The notes below the pieces were generated by a model. It was not told the DNA's origin and made no database searches. It saw nothing but the letters and a program-made list of their open reading frames with translations. Shown here piece after piece: positions 28,170 to 39,116 of a stretch of DNA of 64,000 bases. This DNA is from Advenella mandrilli (lineage in GTDB: Bacteria; Pseudomonadota; Gammaproteobacteria; Burkholderiales; Burkholderiaceae_B): NCBI RefSeq assembly GCF_016595155.1, contig NZ_JAENGP010000008.1, positions 124,001 to 188,000 on the forward strand, read 5' to 3'. How positions within the stretch are numbered: position 1 is the stretch's first letter; each line of letters starts with the position of its first letter. The translations under genes were made by a program, and so were the position numbers.

Positions 28170-28925
28170 ATGATCCTAAGCTCGACACTTGAAATTCCGG
28201 AAACCCATGGTGTGCCAAAACATATTGCCATTATTATGGATGGCAACGGCCGTTGGGCAACCGACAGAAAGCTACCACGGACAGCAGGGCATGTTCGTGG
28301 TGTGCAAGCCGTACGTAAAGTTGTCGAGCACTGTGCCAAAAGCGGCGTCAGCTACCTGACCTTGTTTGCATTCAGTTCAGAAAACTGGCGTCGCCCGAAA
28401 GATGAAGTTTCTTTGCTCATGCGACTTTTTATTCGCACTCTGGAGCGGGAAGTCAAACGTCTGAACCAAAATGGCATATGCTTGAAAGTTGTGGGTGATT
28501 TGTCTCAGTTTGAGCCAAAATTACAGCAACTTATCCTTCAATCACAAGAAAAAACCAGCGCTAACACCACAATGACCCTGACGATTGCCGCCAACTATGG
28601 TGGCCGTTGGGATATCTTGCAGGCAATGAGGCGTCTTGTGGCCGAAAATCCACAAGCAGCCCATTCCCCAGAATTAATCAATGAGCAATTGCTTAATAGT
28701 TATCTTGCCATGTCCTGGGCACCCGAGCCTGATTTATTCATCAGGACAGGCGGTGAAAGCCGTATTTCAAATTTTATGATTTGGCAGCTGGCGTACACAG
28801 AGCTTTATTTTACCAATACTTATTGGCCCGACTTCAAGGAAAAAGACTTGGAGTTGGCTTTTGAGTGGTACCGGAGCCGGGAACGCCGGTTTGGGCGAAC
28901 CAGTGCTCAGCTTAAAACAAAATAA
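28170..28925 (+). CDS. uppS: UppS, undecaprenyl diphosphate synthase
   Basis: Cis-prenyltransferase that makes the C55 lipid carrier for peptidoglycan and O-antigen. The catalytic Asp is in '[21 protein letters not shown]', with '[12 protein letters not shown]' and the C-terminal '[20 protein letters not shown]' region. 251 aa, normal. It is followed after 12 bases by cdsA in the conserved order uppS-cdsA-dxr. Confidence 0.97.
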   Translation: MILSSTLEIPETHGVPKHIAIIMDGNGRWATDRKLPRTAGHVRGVQAVRKVVEHCAKSGVSYLTLFAFSSENWRRPKDEVSLLMRLFIRTLEREVKRLNQNGICLKVVGDLSQFEPKLQQLILQSQEKTSANTTMTLTIAANYGGRWDILQAMRRLVAENPQAAHSPELINEQLLNSYLAMSWAPEPDLFIRTGGESRISNFMIWQLAYTELYFTNTYWPDFKEKDLELAFEWYRSRERRFGRTSAQLKTK

Positions 28926-28937
28926 TAGGGGGCACTC

Positions 28938-29810
28938 ATGCTTGGCCAAAGAATTATAACGGCCATTGTTCTTTTGGTGGTTTTAACCGTAGCTGTTTCA
29001 ATGGCTAACCCAGTATATTTTAACGGCTTTGTCAGTATTGCCGCTGCCGCAGCATTCTGGGAATGGTTGCGGCTTGCCTTGCCAAAAGAAAGTCGTGGTA
29101 AAGGGCATGAATATATTGGTGCCGTTGTTCTGTTTATACTATTTTTAACCGGTGCCATTTTTCTTCCTGACATGATGGTTGCCGGTACGCCGTATTATTC
29201 TATCCTCAACAAGGTGGGGCTGCTTTTTGTTGTGATTAGCGCACTGGCCTGGCTGTTAGTGATACCGATTGTGCTTTATCGGGCACAAATGGATCCAGCC
29301 GGACAAAATTTCTTTCATGCCTTGTTTGGTTTTATTACCATTGTAGCAACATGGTATGCCATTATTACCATGTATGCTATGCATGGTGCCTGGTTTGTTT
29401 TTTCTTATCTGGTTCTTATCTGGTGTGCTGATATATTTGCCTATTTTGGAGGCAAATATTTTGGTGGTGCAAAGCTTGCACCGAAAATCAGCCCGGGAAA
29501 AACCCGTTCGGGTGCCTTGTGCGGTATTTTGGCATCCATCATCTGGATGATAGCCAGTGCATTCATAGAAAACAGTTTTTCCCATTTCATGCTGCAACAA
29601 TCTTCTATCTTGCTCATTTCGGCAGTGGGTTTATTGCTGGCAGTTTATTCCATTTTTGGAGACCTGTATGAATCGCTCATGAAGCGCCGGGCAGGTTTCA
29701 AGGATTCCAGCAGTTTATTGCCTGGCCATGGTGGTGTCTGGGATCGGCTGGACTCGGTATTGTCGGTCAGTCCGATTGCAATGCTGATCTGGTATTTACT
29801 TATTCATTAA
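28938..29810 (+). CDS. cdsA: CdsA, phosphatidate cytidylyltransferase
   Basis: Integral membrane enzyme that makes CDP-diacylglycerol from phosphatidic acid and CTP. Eight or so hydrophobic segments; the C-terminal family signature is seen from 'FGDLYESLMKRRAGFKDSS' to 'LLPGHGGVWDRLDS', with the metal-binding Asp residues. 290 aa. Six bases separate it from dxr. Confidence 0.96.
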   Translation: MLGQRIITAIVLLVVLTVAVSMANPVYFNGFVSIAAAAAFWEWLRLALPKESRGKGHEYIGAVVLFILFLTGAIFLPDMMVAGTPYYSILNKVGLLFVVISALAWLLVIPIVLYRAQMDPAGQNFFHALFGFITIVATWYAIITMYAMHGAWFVFSYLVLIWCADIFAYFGGKYFGGAKLAPKISPGKTRSGALCGILASIIWMIASAFIENSFSHFMLQQSSILLISAVGLLLAVYSIFGDLYESLMKRRAGFKDSSSLLPGHGGVWDRLDSVLSVSPIAMLIWYLLIH

Positions 29811-29816
29811 TTTATT

Positions 29817-30992
29817 ATGCAAAACATAGCAATATTTGGCGCCACCGGTTCCATTGGTGACAGTACGCTGGATGTTATAGGCAAACACGCGGAGCGTTTT
29901 TCCGTTTACGCGCTTAGTGCGCATAGCCGCATTCAAAAATTGCTGGCACTTTGTCTGGTTCATCACCCGAAGGTTGTGATTGTTCCTGATGAGATCGCTG
30001 AAAAAAAATTCAGGCAGCTTTGGCCCGCAAATATAGCCATGCCTGAAATTCGTGTAGGTTCCAAAGGATTGTGTGAGACTGCCCGTGACCCAGAGGTGGA
30101 TGCGGTTGTTGCTGCAATTGTGGGGACAGCAGGTTTACCATCTGCATTTGCCGCTGCGCAGGCCGGCAAGCGAATTTTACTGGCTAACAAAGAAGCGCTG
30201 GTTGCTGCCGGTTCCCTGTTTATGGAAACGGTTAAAAAAAATAATGCCATTTTATTGCCACTTGATAGTGAACATAATGCGATTTTTCAATGTTTACCTG
30301 GCGGCAAAAACAATTCACAGGTAAAACGTCTTGTTCTTACCGCTTCAGGTGGGCCGTTTCGTAATATAGATCCGTCCCGGCTTTCTGCAGTAACCCCCGA
30401 GCAGGCGTGCAAACATCCAAACTGGTCCATGGGAAGAAAAATATCCATTGATTCGGCCACTATGTTAAATAAAGGGCTGGAAGTGATCGAGGCAAAATGG
30501 ATGTTTGATGTTGATGCCTCAAAAATTGATGTTCTGGTTCATCCTGAAAGCACAATTCATTCAATGGTTGAGTATATTGACGGCTCATTGTTAGCGCAAT
30601 TGGGTAATCCGGATATGCGTATTCCCATCTCGTATGCGCTAGGTTACCCCGACAGAATTGAAAGCAATACCGAAAATTTTGATTTATCCCGTTTATTGCA
30701 GCTTAATTTCGAGTTGCCTGATTACAAGCGGTTTCCCTGTCTGAAGCTGGCTTTTGATGCGCTGCAATCAAGCCAGTCGGACTGTGTGGTGCTTAATGCG
30801 TCAAATGAAATAGCGGTTGATTATTTCCTGAAAAACAGAATAAAGTTTACCGACATTGCCGTTACAATCGAAAAGATGCTTGATGGATTTGCAGGAACTG
30901 TCAAGGGATCATTGGGTCATATAGATGATGTCTTCGAACTTGATGCCCTAACCAGAAGCCATACCAGTGAACTGTTAAACAATACCCATTGA
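29817..30992 (+). CDS. dxr: Dxr, 1-deoxy-D-xylulose 5-phosphate reductoisomerase
   Basis: NADPH enzyme of the non-mevalonate isoprenoid pathway, supplying precursors to UppS nearby. The NADPH motif is '[16 protein letters not shown]', then '[12 protein letters not shown]', '[15 protein letters not shown]' with metal ligands, the flexible loop '[17 protein letters not shown]' and '[13 protein letters not shown]'. Length 391 aa is normal. The ATG is six bases after cdsA with no good ribosome-binding site visible, suggesting coupling. Also called ispC. Confidence 0.97.
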   Translation: MQNIAIFGATGSIGDSTLDVIGKHAERFSVYALSAHSRIQKLLALCLVHHPKVVIVPDEIAEKKFRQLWPANIAMPEIRVGSKGLCETARDPEVDAVVAAIVGTAGLPSAFAAAQAGKRILLANKEALVAAGSLFMETVKKNNAILLPLDSEHNAIFQCLPGGKNNSQVKRLVLTASGGPFRNIDPSRLSAVTPEQACKHPNWSMGRKISIDSATMLNKGLEVIEAKWMFDVDASKIDVLVHPESTIHSMVEYIDGSLLAQLGNPDMRIPISYALGYPDRIESNTENFDLSRLLQLNFELPDYKRFPCLKLAFDALQSSQSDCVVLNASNEIAVDYFLKNRIKFTDIAVTIEKMLDGFAGTVKGSLGHIDDVFELDALTRSHTSELLNNTH

Positions 30993-31009
30993 CCTGCCCG
31001 AGGATCTTG

Positions 31010-32341
31010 ATGTTTTTAAATCTGCTTTTCTTTATTATTACCATCAGTATTGTGGTTGTCTTCCATGAGTTGGGGCATTATCTTGCAGCCCGTTATTACA
31101 ACGTAAGGGTAGAGCGGTTTTCACTGGGTTTTGGGAAGGTCCTTTTCAGAAAAACAGATAAACACGGCACCGAATGGGCCGTATCGGCCTTGCCGCTGGG
31201 CGGGTATGTCAAGCCGCTTGCCGAGCCACCGGCAGGAGCAACTGCACGGGAAGCTGCGCAGGCCATTAGCCAGAAAACTGCCTGGCAACGGTTTGTTATA
31301 TTTGGCGCGGGGCCGTTTTTTAGCTTTTTATTGGCCATTATTATTTATTCTGGCATGAAAATAAGTGGTACGACAGAACCCATGCCGTCTCTTGCCCAGC
31401 CCGAGCCCAATACTGCCGCCTATGTGGCAGGAATACAAGGCGGAGATAGTTTGCTGGCGGTGGACGGGGTTAAGGTGCAAGGGTGGGCTGAAGCCCGTTT
31501 GGCCTTGCTTGAGCCACTTGCTTCGGGGGCCACAACTACACTAGAACTTCAGACTGAAAATGGCGTAACGCGCAATGCAGCCATACAGTTTCCCAAAGTA
31601 ACCGGCACCCTGGAAGGTGTTGATTTAATGGGACAGGCTGGTCTTGCCCTGATGGCACCAAAGCCACGTGTCGCCAATGTTCTTGAGGGCGGGGCAGGAA
31701 AGCAGGCAGGCCTTCGTGATGGTGACCTGGTTTTACGAGCAGGAAACCATGAAGAAATAACCATTATTGGCTTGATTGAACTTATCCAGAACAGTCCTGA
31801 AGAGACCCTGCCATTGCTTATATCAAGAGATAACACCGAATTGTCACTTAATATTACGCCGCGCGCAGAGGTTAATGAAAATAACCAGACAGTTGGTAAA
31901 ATAGGCGTGGCTTTTTCAGGTCAATATCCTACGCTTACTGTACGTTACGGCATTTTTGAAAGTGTTTATCTGGCTACCGTGCAAACTTTTGATACAGCCT
32001 GGTTCTCCCTGAAAATGCTTGGCAAAATGGTAACAGGGCAACTTTCCTGGAAAAATATCAGTGGCCCCATAGCCATTGCCGATTACGCCGGTCAATCCGC
32101 ACAGGTCGGGCTAGACAAATTTATTGAATTTATCGCACTTATTACCGTGAGTATTGGTGTCCTGAACTTGCTTCCCATTCCTGGTCTTGATGGTGGACAA
32201 ATGGTTTTTTGCCTTATTGAAATGGTCAGAAAAAAAGCTTTGTCCGAACAGGTGCAGGAAAAAAGCCTGATGGTCGGCTATTCATTATTGCTGTTTTTAA
32301 TGATATTTGCATTTGTAAATGATATTGCCCGTGTTTTATGA
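31010..32341 (+). CDS. rseP: RseP, site-2 intramembrane zinc metalloprotease
   Basis: Membrane protease that makes the second cut in anti-sigma-E factors and removes leftover signal peptides. The zinc motif HExxH is in 'VVFHELGHYLAARYYNV', the C-terminal zinc-binding 'NLLPIPGLDGGQ' lies in a later membrane segment, and two PDZ-like regions lie between. I start at the ATG at 31010 (443 aa), preceded by GAGG; a longer frame from 30989 overlaps dxr and lacks homology. Directly ahead of bamA, its conserved neighbour. Confidence 0.95.
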   Translation: MFLNLLFFIITISIVVVFHELGHYLAARYYNVRVERFSLGFGKVLFRKTDKHGTEWAVSALPLGGYVKPLAEPPAGATAREAAQAISQKTAWQRFVIFGAGPFFSFLLAIIIYSGMKISGTTEPMPSLAQPEPNTAAYVAGIQGGDSLLAVDGVKVQGWAEARLALLEPLASGATTTLELQTENGVTRNAAIQFPKVTGTLEGVDLMGQAGLALMAPKPRVANVLEGGAGKQAGLRDGDLVLRAGNHEEITIIGLIELIQNSPEETLPLLISRDNTELSLNITPRAEVNENNQTVGKIGVAFSGQYPTLTVRYGIFESVYLATVQTFDTAWFSLKMLGKMVTGQLSWKNISGPIAIADYAGQSAQVGLDKFIEFIALITVSIGVLNLLPIPGLDGGQMVFCLIEMVRKKALSEQVQEKSLMVGYSLLLFLMIFAFVNDIARVL

Positions 32342-32444
32342 TTTTTTGATGCGCTAAAGAACGGGTTTTTGCTGGCAAATAAGGAATTTCTGCCTTACAA
32401 TCGCATGTTATGTTCTAACTGAATATTAATCAAGGATAGTCCTA

Positions 32445-34814
32445 ATGTCTTTTCGTCCGATGACATATATAAGAAAAAAAGCGATTCCAACGTTAATCGC
32501 CTCACTATTAATACCTCATGCTGCATTTGCTTTCTCTCCCTTTGTCATCAAGGATATTCAGGTTACAGGCCTGGAAAGTACAGAGCCTTCAATGGTATTC
32601 AGTTACATGCCTGTACAAATCGGTAATACCTTTACCGAAGAGCAGGCCTCAGATGTAATCCGTCGCTTGTATGCAACGGGGCTTTTCAATGACGTTAAAA
32701 TCAATACAACTAATAATATTGTCCAGATTAACGTCATAGAGCGTCCGCTTATTACCTCCATTACTTTTGAAGGGATGCGTGCTTTTGATAACAAGGCCAT
32801 TACCAAGGCATTGTCTGATGTCGGTTTTGGTGTTGGCAGGGCACTTGATCCCGCACTCCTGGACCGTGCTACCACAGAAATTCGCCAGCAATATGTTGTC
32901 AAAGGGCATTATGGCGTTGATGTCAGTTCAACCCTTACACCATTGCCCAATAGCCGGGTAGGGGTCAGTTTTACGGTTAACGAAGGCGTTTCCTCCCGGA
33001 TTAAAGATATCAATATCGTTGGTAACAAGGCATTTTCAGAAAGTGAACTGCTTGATGAGTTAAGCCTGACCACACCTGGTTTCATGACCTGGTATACAGG
33101 CACACATAAATACTCACGAGAAAAACTCGAGCAGGATACAGAAACCATTAAGGGTTTCTATCTTGATCGTGGTTACCTGGATTTTTCCATGGAGCCACCA
33201 CAAGTCACCATTTCTCCCAACCGGGAAGATATCTCCATCAACATGACCGTTAGCGAAGGTCAGCCTTACACGCTACGCAAAGTTCAGCTTGCCGGTGATC
33301 TACTTGACTTGAATACAGAGCTTGAGTCATTGGTTTCCTCGAAATCCGGTGAGGTATTCAATGCCTCAAAGGCACGTGATACGGTGGCTGCCATTAAAAC
33401 CCGCCTGGGGGAGCTGGGCTATGCATTTGCAACGGTAACGCCCAACCCGGTTGCCGTTACTGGCACAACCGAAGCCGACCTGACTTTTTTTGTTGATCCG
33501 GGCAAACGTGTTTATGTGCGTCGCATCGATATTGGTGGCAACGTACGTACACGTGACCAGGTTATCCGTCGTGAAGTACGTCAACAGGAAGCCGCCTGGT
33601 ATGATGCCGCTCAATTGGCAACATCCCGTGAGCGAATAGACCGTCTGGGCTATTTTAACGAAGTTCAGGTTGGCCAGGCTCCCGTGTCAGGAACCGATGA
33701 TCAGGTCGATATCATTGTTGACGTCAAAGAAAAGCCAACTGGCATGATTAACCTGGGTGTGGGTTATGGCTCTACCGATAAACTTTCATTTACCGGTGGT
33801 ATCAGTCAGGAAAATATTTTCGGTAGTGGTACCGATTTAGGTTTGCAGGTTAATACCAGCAAACGCAATCGGGCTGCTGTTATTACCCACACAGACCCTT
33901 ACTGGACGTCAAGCGGTATTAGCCGTACCACTTCCCTGTATTATCGTATCGACAGGCCCTATAACTCAAACGTAGACCAGGACGAAGACAACTACCGTAC
34001 CCGTTCTATCGGTTTTGGTATGAACTTTGGTGTGCCTATTTCGGAAAATGACCGTATTTTCATGGGTCTGACCTTTGAAAACAACAAAATCGAATTACCT
34101 AATAAAGACGCTGGTTATATTATTCCCCAGGCCTATCGTGACTTCGTGGATATTTATGGTGAATCCACCAATACATTCCTGTTTAACCTTGGCTGGGCCA
34201 AAGATACGCGTGATAGCGCATTGGCGCCAACCAGGGGTTACTATACATCGCTTATGGCAACTGCTGGCGTAGGCGATCTAAAATACTATATGCTTAGTGC
34301 CCAGCAACAATACTATTTGCCACTGGGTAAAGACTATACGCTTGCCTTCAATCTGGGTGCCGATTACGGTAAAAGTTTTGACAGCAAGAAGCCTTTCCCG
34401 GTCATTAAGAACCTTTATGCGGGTGGTATCGGTTCCGTTCGAGGTTACGAAGGTGCCTCATTAGGCCCCCGCGATCTGGAGTCGGGTGACTATCTGGGTG
34501 GTTCTACCCGGGTAATTGCTAATTTGCAGTTGTTTTTGCCTTTCCCTGGTACACAAAATGACCGTACCTTGCGCTGGTTTGTATTTGCCGATGCCGGTAA
34601 GGTTGGTGTTTCAGGAAAAACCAAATGTACCGACGGTAATGCAAATTATGGTGGCCTGGTAGATAAACCGTGTGGCTGGCGTTATTCAGCCGGTGTCGGT
34701 TTGTCATGGCAGTCACCCTTGGGACCATTGCAAATTTCATATGCACGTCCAATTAGTGCAAAACCAGGTGACAATAAAGAATCCTTCCAGTTCCAGATTG
34801 GTACTGCATTCTAA
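32445..34814 (+). CDS. bamA: BamA, outer-membrane protein assembly factor
   Basis: Outer-membrane beta-barrel that inserts other outer-membrane proteins. An N-terminal signal peptide ends near 'HAAFA', five POTRA domains span about residues 30-430 (first begins 'FVIKDIQVTGLE'), and the 16-strand barrel follows, with the lid-lock motif 'GGIGSVRGYEGASLGPRD' (VRGY) and the terminal 'FQFQIGTAF' ending in Phe. 789 aa, normal. Transcribed with rseP (103-base gap) and skp. Confidence 0.97.
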   Translation: MSFRPMTYIRKKAIPTLIASLLIPHAAFAFSPFVIKDIQVTGLESTEPSMVFSYMPVQIGNTFTEEQASDVIRRLYATGLFNDVKINTTNNIVQINVIERPLITSITFEGMRAFDNKAITKALSDVGFGVGRALDPALLDRATTEIRQQYVVKGHYGVDVSSTLTPLPNSRVGVSFTVNEGVSSRIKDINIVGNKAFSESELLDELSLTTPGFMTWYTGTHKYSREKLEQDTETIKGFYLDRGYLDFSMEPPQVTISPNREDISINMTVSEGQPYTLRKVQLAGDLLDLNTELESLVSSKSGEVFNASKARDTVAAIKTRLGELGYAFATVTPNPVAVTGTTEADLTFFVDPGKRVYVRRIDIGGNVRTRDQVIRREVRQQEAAWYDAAQLATSRERIDRLGYFNEVQVGQAPVSGTDDQVDIIVDVKEKPTGMINLGVGYGSTDKLSFTGGISQENIFGSGTDLGLQVNTSKRNRAAVITHTDPYWTSSGISRTTSLYYRIDRPYNSNVDQDEDNYRTRSIGFGMNFGVPISENDRIFMGLTFENNKIELPNKDAGYIIPQAYRDFVDIYGESTNTFLFNLGWAKDTRDSALAPTRGYYTSLMATAGVGDLKYYMLSAQQQYYLPLGKDYTLAFNLGADYGKSFDSKKPFPVIKNLYAGGIGSVRGYEGASLGPRDLESGDYLGGSTRVIANLQLFLPFPGTQNDRTLRWFVFADAGKVGVSGKTKCTDGNANYGGLVDKPCGWRYSAGVGLSWQSPLGPLQISYARPISAKPGDNKESFQFQIGTAF

Positions 34815-34844
34815 GGTTGTTTACAAACTTTAACAGTTATTTAA

Positions 34845-34876
34845 TCGTCAGGCTGATATTAAAACTATCCTGACGA
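34845..34876 (+). promoter_or_regulatory. Intercistronic hairpin between bamA and skp, followed by a -10 word
   Basis: Perfect 8-base arms TCGTCAGG and CCTGACGA around a 16-base loop, without a T-run. A perfect TATAAT follows at 34888-34893 but has no good -35. This may give skp partly separate expression or protect the bamA message. Confidence 0.45.
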
Positions 34877-34919
34877 ACGCTATTTTATATAATTCCTTTT
34901 TTATTATAAGGTTGTTTTC

Positions 34920-35525
34920 ATGAGTTCAAGTTTGGTAAAAAATACTTTCGGCAAACGTAAAGTTGGCATGTTGCTTGCAACGTCAGTGATCGGTCTTACA
35001 TTAACAGCACCGGCTGTATTCGCACAAGCAAATAAAACAACCGCAGGGGCAGAAAAGAAAACCGAGGCTGCCGCTGAAGTTTCCAGCAATAGCCCATTAA
35101 AAATTGGTTTTGTTAATACTGAAAAAATTCTTCGCGATTCAGCACCCGCAAAAGAAGCCCAGGAAAAAATTGAAGCCGAATTCAAGAAAAGGGATGAGGA
35201 ACTGCAAAAACTGGCCAACTCGCTGCGCAGCAAAGCAGAAGAATTTGATAAAAACGTACCTGTCATGACTGATGCAGAACGCAGCAAAGCTCAGCGTGAA
35301 CTGGCCGATATCGATACCGATCTTCAACGTAAACGCCGTGAATTCCAAGAGGATTTCAACCGTCGTCGCAATGAGGCTTTTTCAGGTATTGTCGATAAAG
35401 CCAATGCCGCGATTCGTGAAATTGCTGAAAAAGACAACTATGATCTTATTGTTCAGGATGCTGTAACTGTCAGTGCGCGAATTGATATTACCGAGACTAT
35501 TATTCAAGTATTGGATAAAAAATAA
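34920..35525 (+). CDS. skp: Skp/OmpH periplasmic chaperone
   Basis: Trimeric periplasmic chaperone that carries unfolded outer-membrane proteins to BamA. The signal peptide ends near 'AVFAQA'. A ~25-residue Ala/Glu/Lys-rich linker precedes the OmpH core that begins 'LKIGFVNTEKILRDS', and long charged coiled-coil arms (about residues 75-160) follow. 201 aa, slightly longer than E. coli Skp (161) because of the linker. Its place between bamA and lpxD is the conserved one. Confidence 0.94.
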   Translation: MSSSLVKNTFGKRKVGMLLATSVIGLTLTAPAVFAQANKTTAGAEKKTEAAAEVSSNSPLKIGFVNTEKILRDSAPAKEAQEKIEAEFKKRDEELQKLANSLRSKAEEFDKNVPVMTDAERSKAQRELADIDTDLQRKRREFQEDFNRRRNEAFSGIVDKANAAIREIAEKDNYDLIVQDAVTVSARIDITETIIQVLDKK

Positions 35526-35527
35526 GT

Positions 35528-36613
35528 ATGGCAATTGTATTGAATCAGGATCAGGCAGTTACGCTGGACAAGCTGCTTGAACAGGTTGATACGAAAGGCC
35601 TGGATTGGCAGATAAAAAAAAGTTCGAATCAGCCGCTGCCATTTATTTTTGGCCTGGGTTCCCTTAATAATGCAGGGAAGACTGAAATCAGTTTTCTTTC
35701 AAATGCAAAGTTTTTTCCACATTTGTTAAAAACTGATGCGGCTGCCGTTATTTTGCCGCAAAAAGCAGTTGACCATTTGCCTGACTCTGTTCCATTTACG
35801 ATGGTGGTATGTGAAAACCCCTATTTGCTGTATGCCCGCATTGCGCAATGGTTTGACCGCTTCAGGTTAAATGCGATCCCAAAACAAATACATCCTTCGG
35901 CGATTGTCGCGCCTGACGCCCATATCGAACAGGGGGTATCTATTGGCCCGCTGGCCGTTATTGAGTCCAATGCCAGCATTGCAGCAGGCAGCATCATTGG
36001 TGCTTCCTGTGTTATTGGCAAAAATACGGTTATTGGAAAAAACACCATTTTGTACGCTAATGTTACGCTTTACCATGATGTGATTATTGGCGAACGCTGT
36101 ATTTTGCACAGTGGTTCGGTGATTGGTGCTGACGGCTTCGGTTTCGCACCTGATAACACCCATGCAAAAGGAGCCTGGTGCAAAATCTCCCAACTTGGGC
36201 GGGTTATTCTTGGGAATGATGTTGAAATAGGTGCCTGCACTACGGTAGACCGTGGAGCCCTTGAGGATACAATTATTGGCAATGGTGTCAAACTGGACAA
36301 CCAGATCATGATTGGCCATAACGTTAAGGTCGGAGACCATACTGCAATGGCTGCCTGTGTGGGTATTGCGGGCTCTACCCAAATAGGAACCCGTTGTACC
36401 GTTGCGGGAGCCGGCATGGTTTCAGGTCACATTACCATTGGCGATGATGTGCATGTTTCGGGTGGATCTGCCGTTACTTCTGATATTCTGGAGCCGGGTC
36501 GTTACACAGGGGTTTTTCCCATCGCGGCACATGGTGTCTGGCAAAAAAATGCCGCTGTGCTTCAGCAGCTGGCTCAGCTCAGAAGACGTATTCAGCAATT
36601 GGAAAAAAAATAA
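35528..36613 (+). CDS. lpxD: LpxD, UDP-3-O-(3-hydroxyacyl)glucosamine N-acyltransferase
   Basis: Third lipid A step: adds the N-linked hydroxyacyl chain. An N-terminal uridine-binding domain (about 1-115) precedes a left-handed beta-helix of hexapeptide repeats ('IGPLAVIESNASIAAGSIIG...' type) and a C-terminal helix. The catalytic His is in 'DNQIMIGHNVKVGDH'. 361 aa, normal. It starts two bases after the skp stop. Confidence 0.96.
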   Translation: MAIVLNQDQAVTLDKLLEQVDTKGLDWQIKKSSNQPLPFIFGLGSLNNAGKTEISFLSNAKFFPHLLKTDAAAVILPQKAVDHLPDSVPFTMVVCENPYLLYARIAQWFDRFRLNAIPKQIHPSAIVAPDAHIEQGVSIGPLAVIESNASIAAGSIIGASCVIGKNTVIGKNTILYANVTLYHDVIIGERCILHSGSVIGADGFGFAPDNTHAKGAWCKISQLGRVILGNDVEIGACTTVDRGALEDTIIGNGVKLDNQIMIGHNVKVGDHTAMAACVGIAGSTQIGTRCTVAGAGMVSGHITIGDDVHVSGGSAVTSDILEPGRYTGVFPIAAHGVWQKNAAVLQQLAQLRRRIQQLEKK

Positions 36614-36693
36614 TTCAACCTGATCAAGCTGGCAGCTTCTTTACAAGTCCAGTTTGGTTTGCAAGTTTTTAAATATAAATAACAGGAAAATTT

Positions 36694-37143
36694 ATGGTAA
36701 TCGATATTCAAGGCATTATGGATCGCATCCCTCATCGTTATCCAATGCTGCTGGTTGATCGTGTCCTTGAAATGGTTCCAGGAAAAAGTATTGTTGCTGT
36801 CAAAAATGTAACTATTAATGAACCCTTTTTTCAAGGTCATTTCCCACACTTGCCAGTTATGCCAGGCGTGCTTATTATCGAGGCATTAGCCCAGGCAGCA
36901 GCAATTTTTTCATTTTCGAATGAAGATGGTACCATGCTGGATAGCTCAAAAACAGCTTATTACCTGGTAGGGGTAGATGGGGCTCGTTTTCGTAAACCGG
37001 TTGTTCCCGGTGATCAGTTAATGTTGCATGCCGAAGCAGAACGCATCAGTAAAGTTATTTGCAAATACAAGGCCAAGGCCATTGTTGATGGCGAAGTAGT
37101 TGCTGAAGCAAAAATCATGTGTGCAATAAGGGACTTAGGCTGA
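36694..37143 (+). CDS. fabZ: FabZ, 3-hydroxyacyl-ACP dehydratase
   Basis: Hot-dog fold dehydratase of fatty acid synthesis. The catalytic pair is in '[20 protein letters not shown]' (His, then Glu). N-terminus '[17 protein letters not shown]' is diagnostic. 149 aa, normal. It lies between lpxD and lpxA, where FabZ and LpxA/LpxD compete for hydroxyacyl-ACP. Confidence 0.97.
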   Translation: MVIDIQGIMDRIPHRYPMLLVDRVLEMVPGKSIVAVKNVTINEPFFQGHFPHLPVMPGVLIIEALAQAAAIFSFSNEDGTMLDSSKTAYYLVGVDGARFRKPVVPGDQLMLHAEAERISKVICKYKAKAIVDGEVVAEAKIMCAIRDLG

Positions 37144-37145
37144 TA

Positions 37146-37937
37146 ATGTCAAACAATATCCATCCAACAGCAATTGTTTATGATGGGGCACAGCTCCATC
37201 CCAGTGTTATTGTTGGTCCTTATGCGATTATCCATAAAGATGTTCGCATCGGTGAAGGAACAACAGTTGGTGCCCATTGTATTATTGATGGATGTACCAC
37301 GATTGGTAAAAACAATAATTTTTATCGGTTTTCATCTATTGGTGGCATGCCCCAGGATAAGAAATACAACGGAGAGCCTACCTGGCTTGAAATTGGCGAT
37401 AACAACACCATTCGTGAATATGTGACGATTAATACGGGTACCGTGCAGGATGTGGGTACGACCCGTATCGGCAACGACAACTGGATCATGGCTTATGTGC
37501 ATATTGCGCACGACTGTCAAATTGGCAATCACACCATCATTGCCAATTCAGTTCAATTGGCGGGGCATATTCATATTGGTGACTGGGCGATTGTGGGTGG
37601 TGGTACGGCCGCGCATCAGTTTATCCGTATCGGAGAGCACTCCATGACGGGCGGCATGAGCGCCATTCGCCAGGATGTGCCTCCTTATGTTCTTGGTGCC
37701 GGCCAGCCATACCGCCCGGCAGGTATTAATTCAGAAGGCCTCAAGCGCCGTGGATTTTCTCCTGAACAGATTTCCGCCATTAAAGAAGCCTATAAAATTA
37801 TTTACATGCGCAAGCTGTCTACCGAGCAGGCACTTAAAGAAATCAAGGACTATCAAGAGCAACACACAGATAGCGGCTCGGTGCTGAAACCATTTGTGGA
37901 CTTTTTTGAAAGCCACTCTCGCGGGATTGTCCGTTAA
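37146..37937 (+). CDS. lpxA: LpxA, UDP-N-acetylglucosamine acyltransferase
   Basis: First step of lipid A synthesis. Left-handed beta-helix with hexapeptide repeats; the catalytic His lies in '[15 protein letters not shown]'. Start is the ATG at 37146 ('[19 protein letters not shown]'), two bases after the fabZ stop, giving 263 aa as usual; a longer frame at 37119 lies inside fabZ. It overlaps lpxB by one base (TAATG). Confidence 0.97.
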   Translation: MSNNIHPTAIVYDGAQLHPSVIVGPYAIIHKDVRIGEGTTVGAHCIIDGCTTIGKNNNFYRFSSIGGMPQDKKYNGEPTWLEIGDNNTIREYVTINTGTVQDVGTTRIGNDNWIMAYVHIAHDCQIGNHTIIANSVQLAGHIHIGDWAIVGGGTAAHQFIRIGEHSMTGGMSAIRQDVPPYVLGAGQPYRPAGINSEGLKRRGFSPEQISAIKEAYKIIYMRKLSTEQALKEIKDYQEQHTDSGSVLKPFVDFFESHSRGIVR

Positions 37938-39112
37938 TGGGTCTGAAAATTGCAATGGTTGCCGGAGAACCTTCTGGCGATCTGCTGGCCTCGCGAATTA
38001 TTGATGGTATTAAGCAAGTTCAGCCAGACGCTTATTTTACGGGCATAGGCGGGCCAAACATGCTGTCCCGGGGAATGCAAATCCAGCACCCCATGGACAA
38101 GTTAAGTGTTTTTGGTTATGCCGATGCCATCAAGCAACTGCCTTCTTTAATCAGAACGTATTCCAGCCTTAAAAACAATTTAATGGCTCACAAACCTGAT
38201 GTGTTTGTGGGCGTGGATGCACCTGATTTCAATTTACGACTAGAGCAAAAACTGCGTGAACAGGGGGTGCCCACCGTCCATTTTGTGGGGCCGTCTATTT
38301 GGGCATGGCGTTATGAACGTATTCATGCCATCAAAAAAGCAGTATCCCATATGCTGGTGTTGTTTCCTTTTGAGGTAGATATCTATCGCAAGGAAGGTAT
38401 TCCCGTTACCTTTGTGGGTCACCCTTTGGCCAGCCAGATTCCCCTTAAACCCGATAGGCAGGCCGCAAGGCTTCGTTTGGGTCTGGATTCTGACGCCCGC
38501 ATTCTGGCGATTTTGCCCGGAAGCAGAGCTTCTGAGGTTAAACTTCTGGCTCCCCGTTTTCTGCAAACGGCCAAGCAGTTGCTTGAACATGATCCAAATT
38601 TGCAGTTCATCGTTCCAATCGTCAACGAGAAAAGGCAGAAAGATTTTGATGAGATTTTTTCCGGCATTCCGGTTAATAATCTGAAAACCTTTGCGACTAC
38701 CGATACAGAACGGCCTATTGCCTGGGATGTCATGGAAGCCTGTGATGCGGCATTAGTGGCTAGTGGCACCGCTTCACTTGAAATGGCTTTATTTAAAAGA
38801 CCCATGGTCATTTCCTATGTGATTTCTCCCTTAATGAAAAAATTGATGGAGTGGAAGTCGGGGCAGCTCAAGCCTTATGTACCGTGGGTTGGCTTGCCAA
38901 ATATACTATTAAATGAATTTGCCGTACCTGAAATCCTTCAGGATGAAGCAAGCCCTGAAAATCTGGCTGCCGCCTGTATCAATACGCTGGAAAATACGGC
39001 TTATATTCAGGAAATTCAACAGAAATTCTTGTTGCTTCATGAAAGCTTGCGCCAGGATACGGCTCGCCTTGCGGCCGAAGCCATTTTAAGTGCCGCGCAT
39101 TCACCCGTGTAA
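37937..39112 (+). CDS. lpxB: LpxB, lipid A disaccharide synthase
   Basis: GT-B-like glycosyltransferase that joins UDP-2,3-diacylglucosamine and lipid X. Motifs '[18 protein letters not shown]', '[20 protein letters not shown]', '[12 protein letters not shown]' and '[17 protein letters not shown]' are present, with the UDP site '[18 protein letters not shown]'. 391 aa. Start ATG overlaps the lpxA stop by one base, and rnhB follows after four bases. Confidence 0.97.
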   Translation: MGLKIAMVAGEPSGDLLASRIIDGIKQVQPDAYFTGIGGPNMLSRGMQIQHPMDKLSVFGYADAIKQLPSLIRTYSSLKNNLMAHKPDVFVGVDAPDFNLRLEQKLREQGVPTVHFVGPSIWAWRYERIHAIKKAVSHMLVLFPFEVDIYRKEGIPVTFVGHPLASQIPLKPDRQAARLRLGLDSDARILAILPGSRASEVKLLAPRFLQTAKQLLEHDPNLQFIVPIVNEKRQKDFDEIFSGIPVNNLKTFATTDTERPIAWDVMEACDAALVASGTASLEMALFKRPMVISYVISPLMKKLMEWKSGQLKPYVPWVGLPNILLNEFAVPEILQDEASPENLAAACINTLENTAYIQEIQQKFLLLHESLRQDTARLAAEAILSAAHSPV

Positions 39113-39116
39113 CGCC

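Noticed and set aside
35867-36382. 171-codon open frame on the minus strand opposite lpxD
   Set aside because: Antisense to the hexapeptide repeat region, which keeps reverse frames open by its regular codon pattern.
35880-36500. Short repeats that could suggest a tandem-repeat or CRISPR-like array
   Set aside because: They are the degenerate hexapeptide codons of LpxD, with no fixed repeat and spacer length. No CRISPR array was found in the window.
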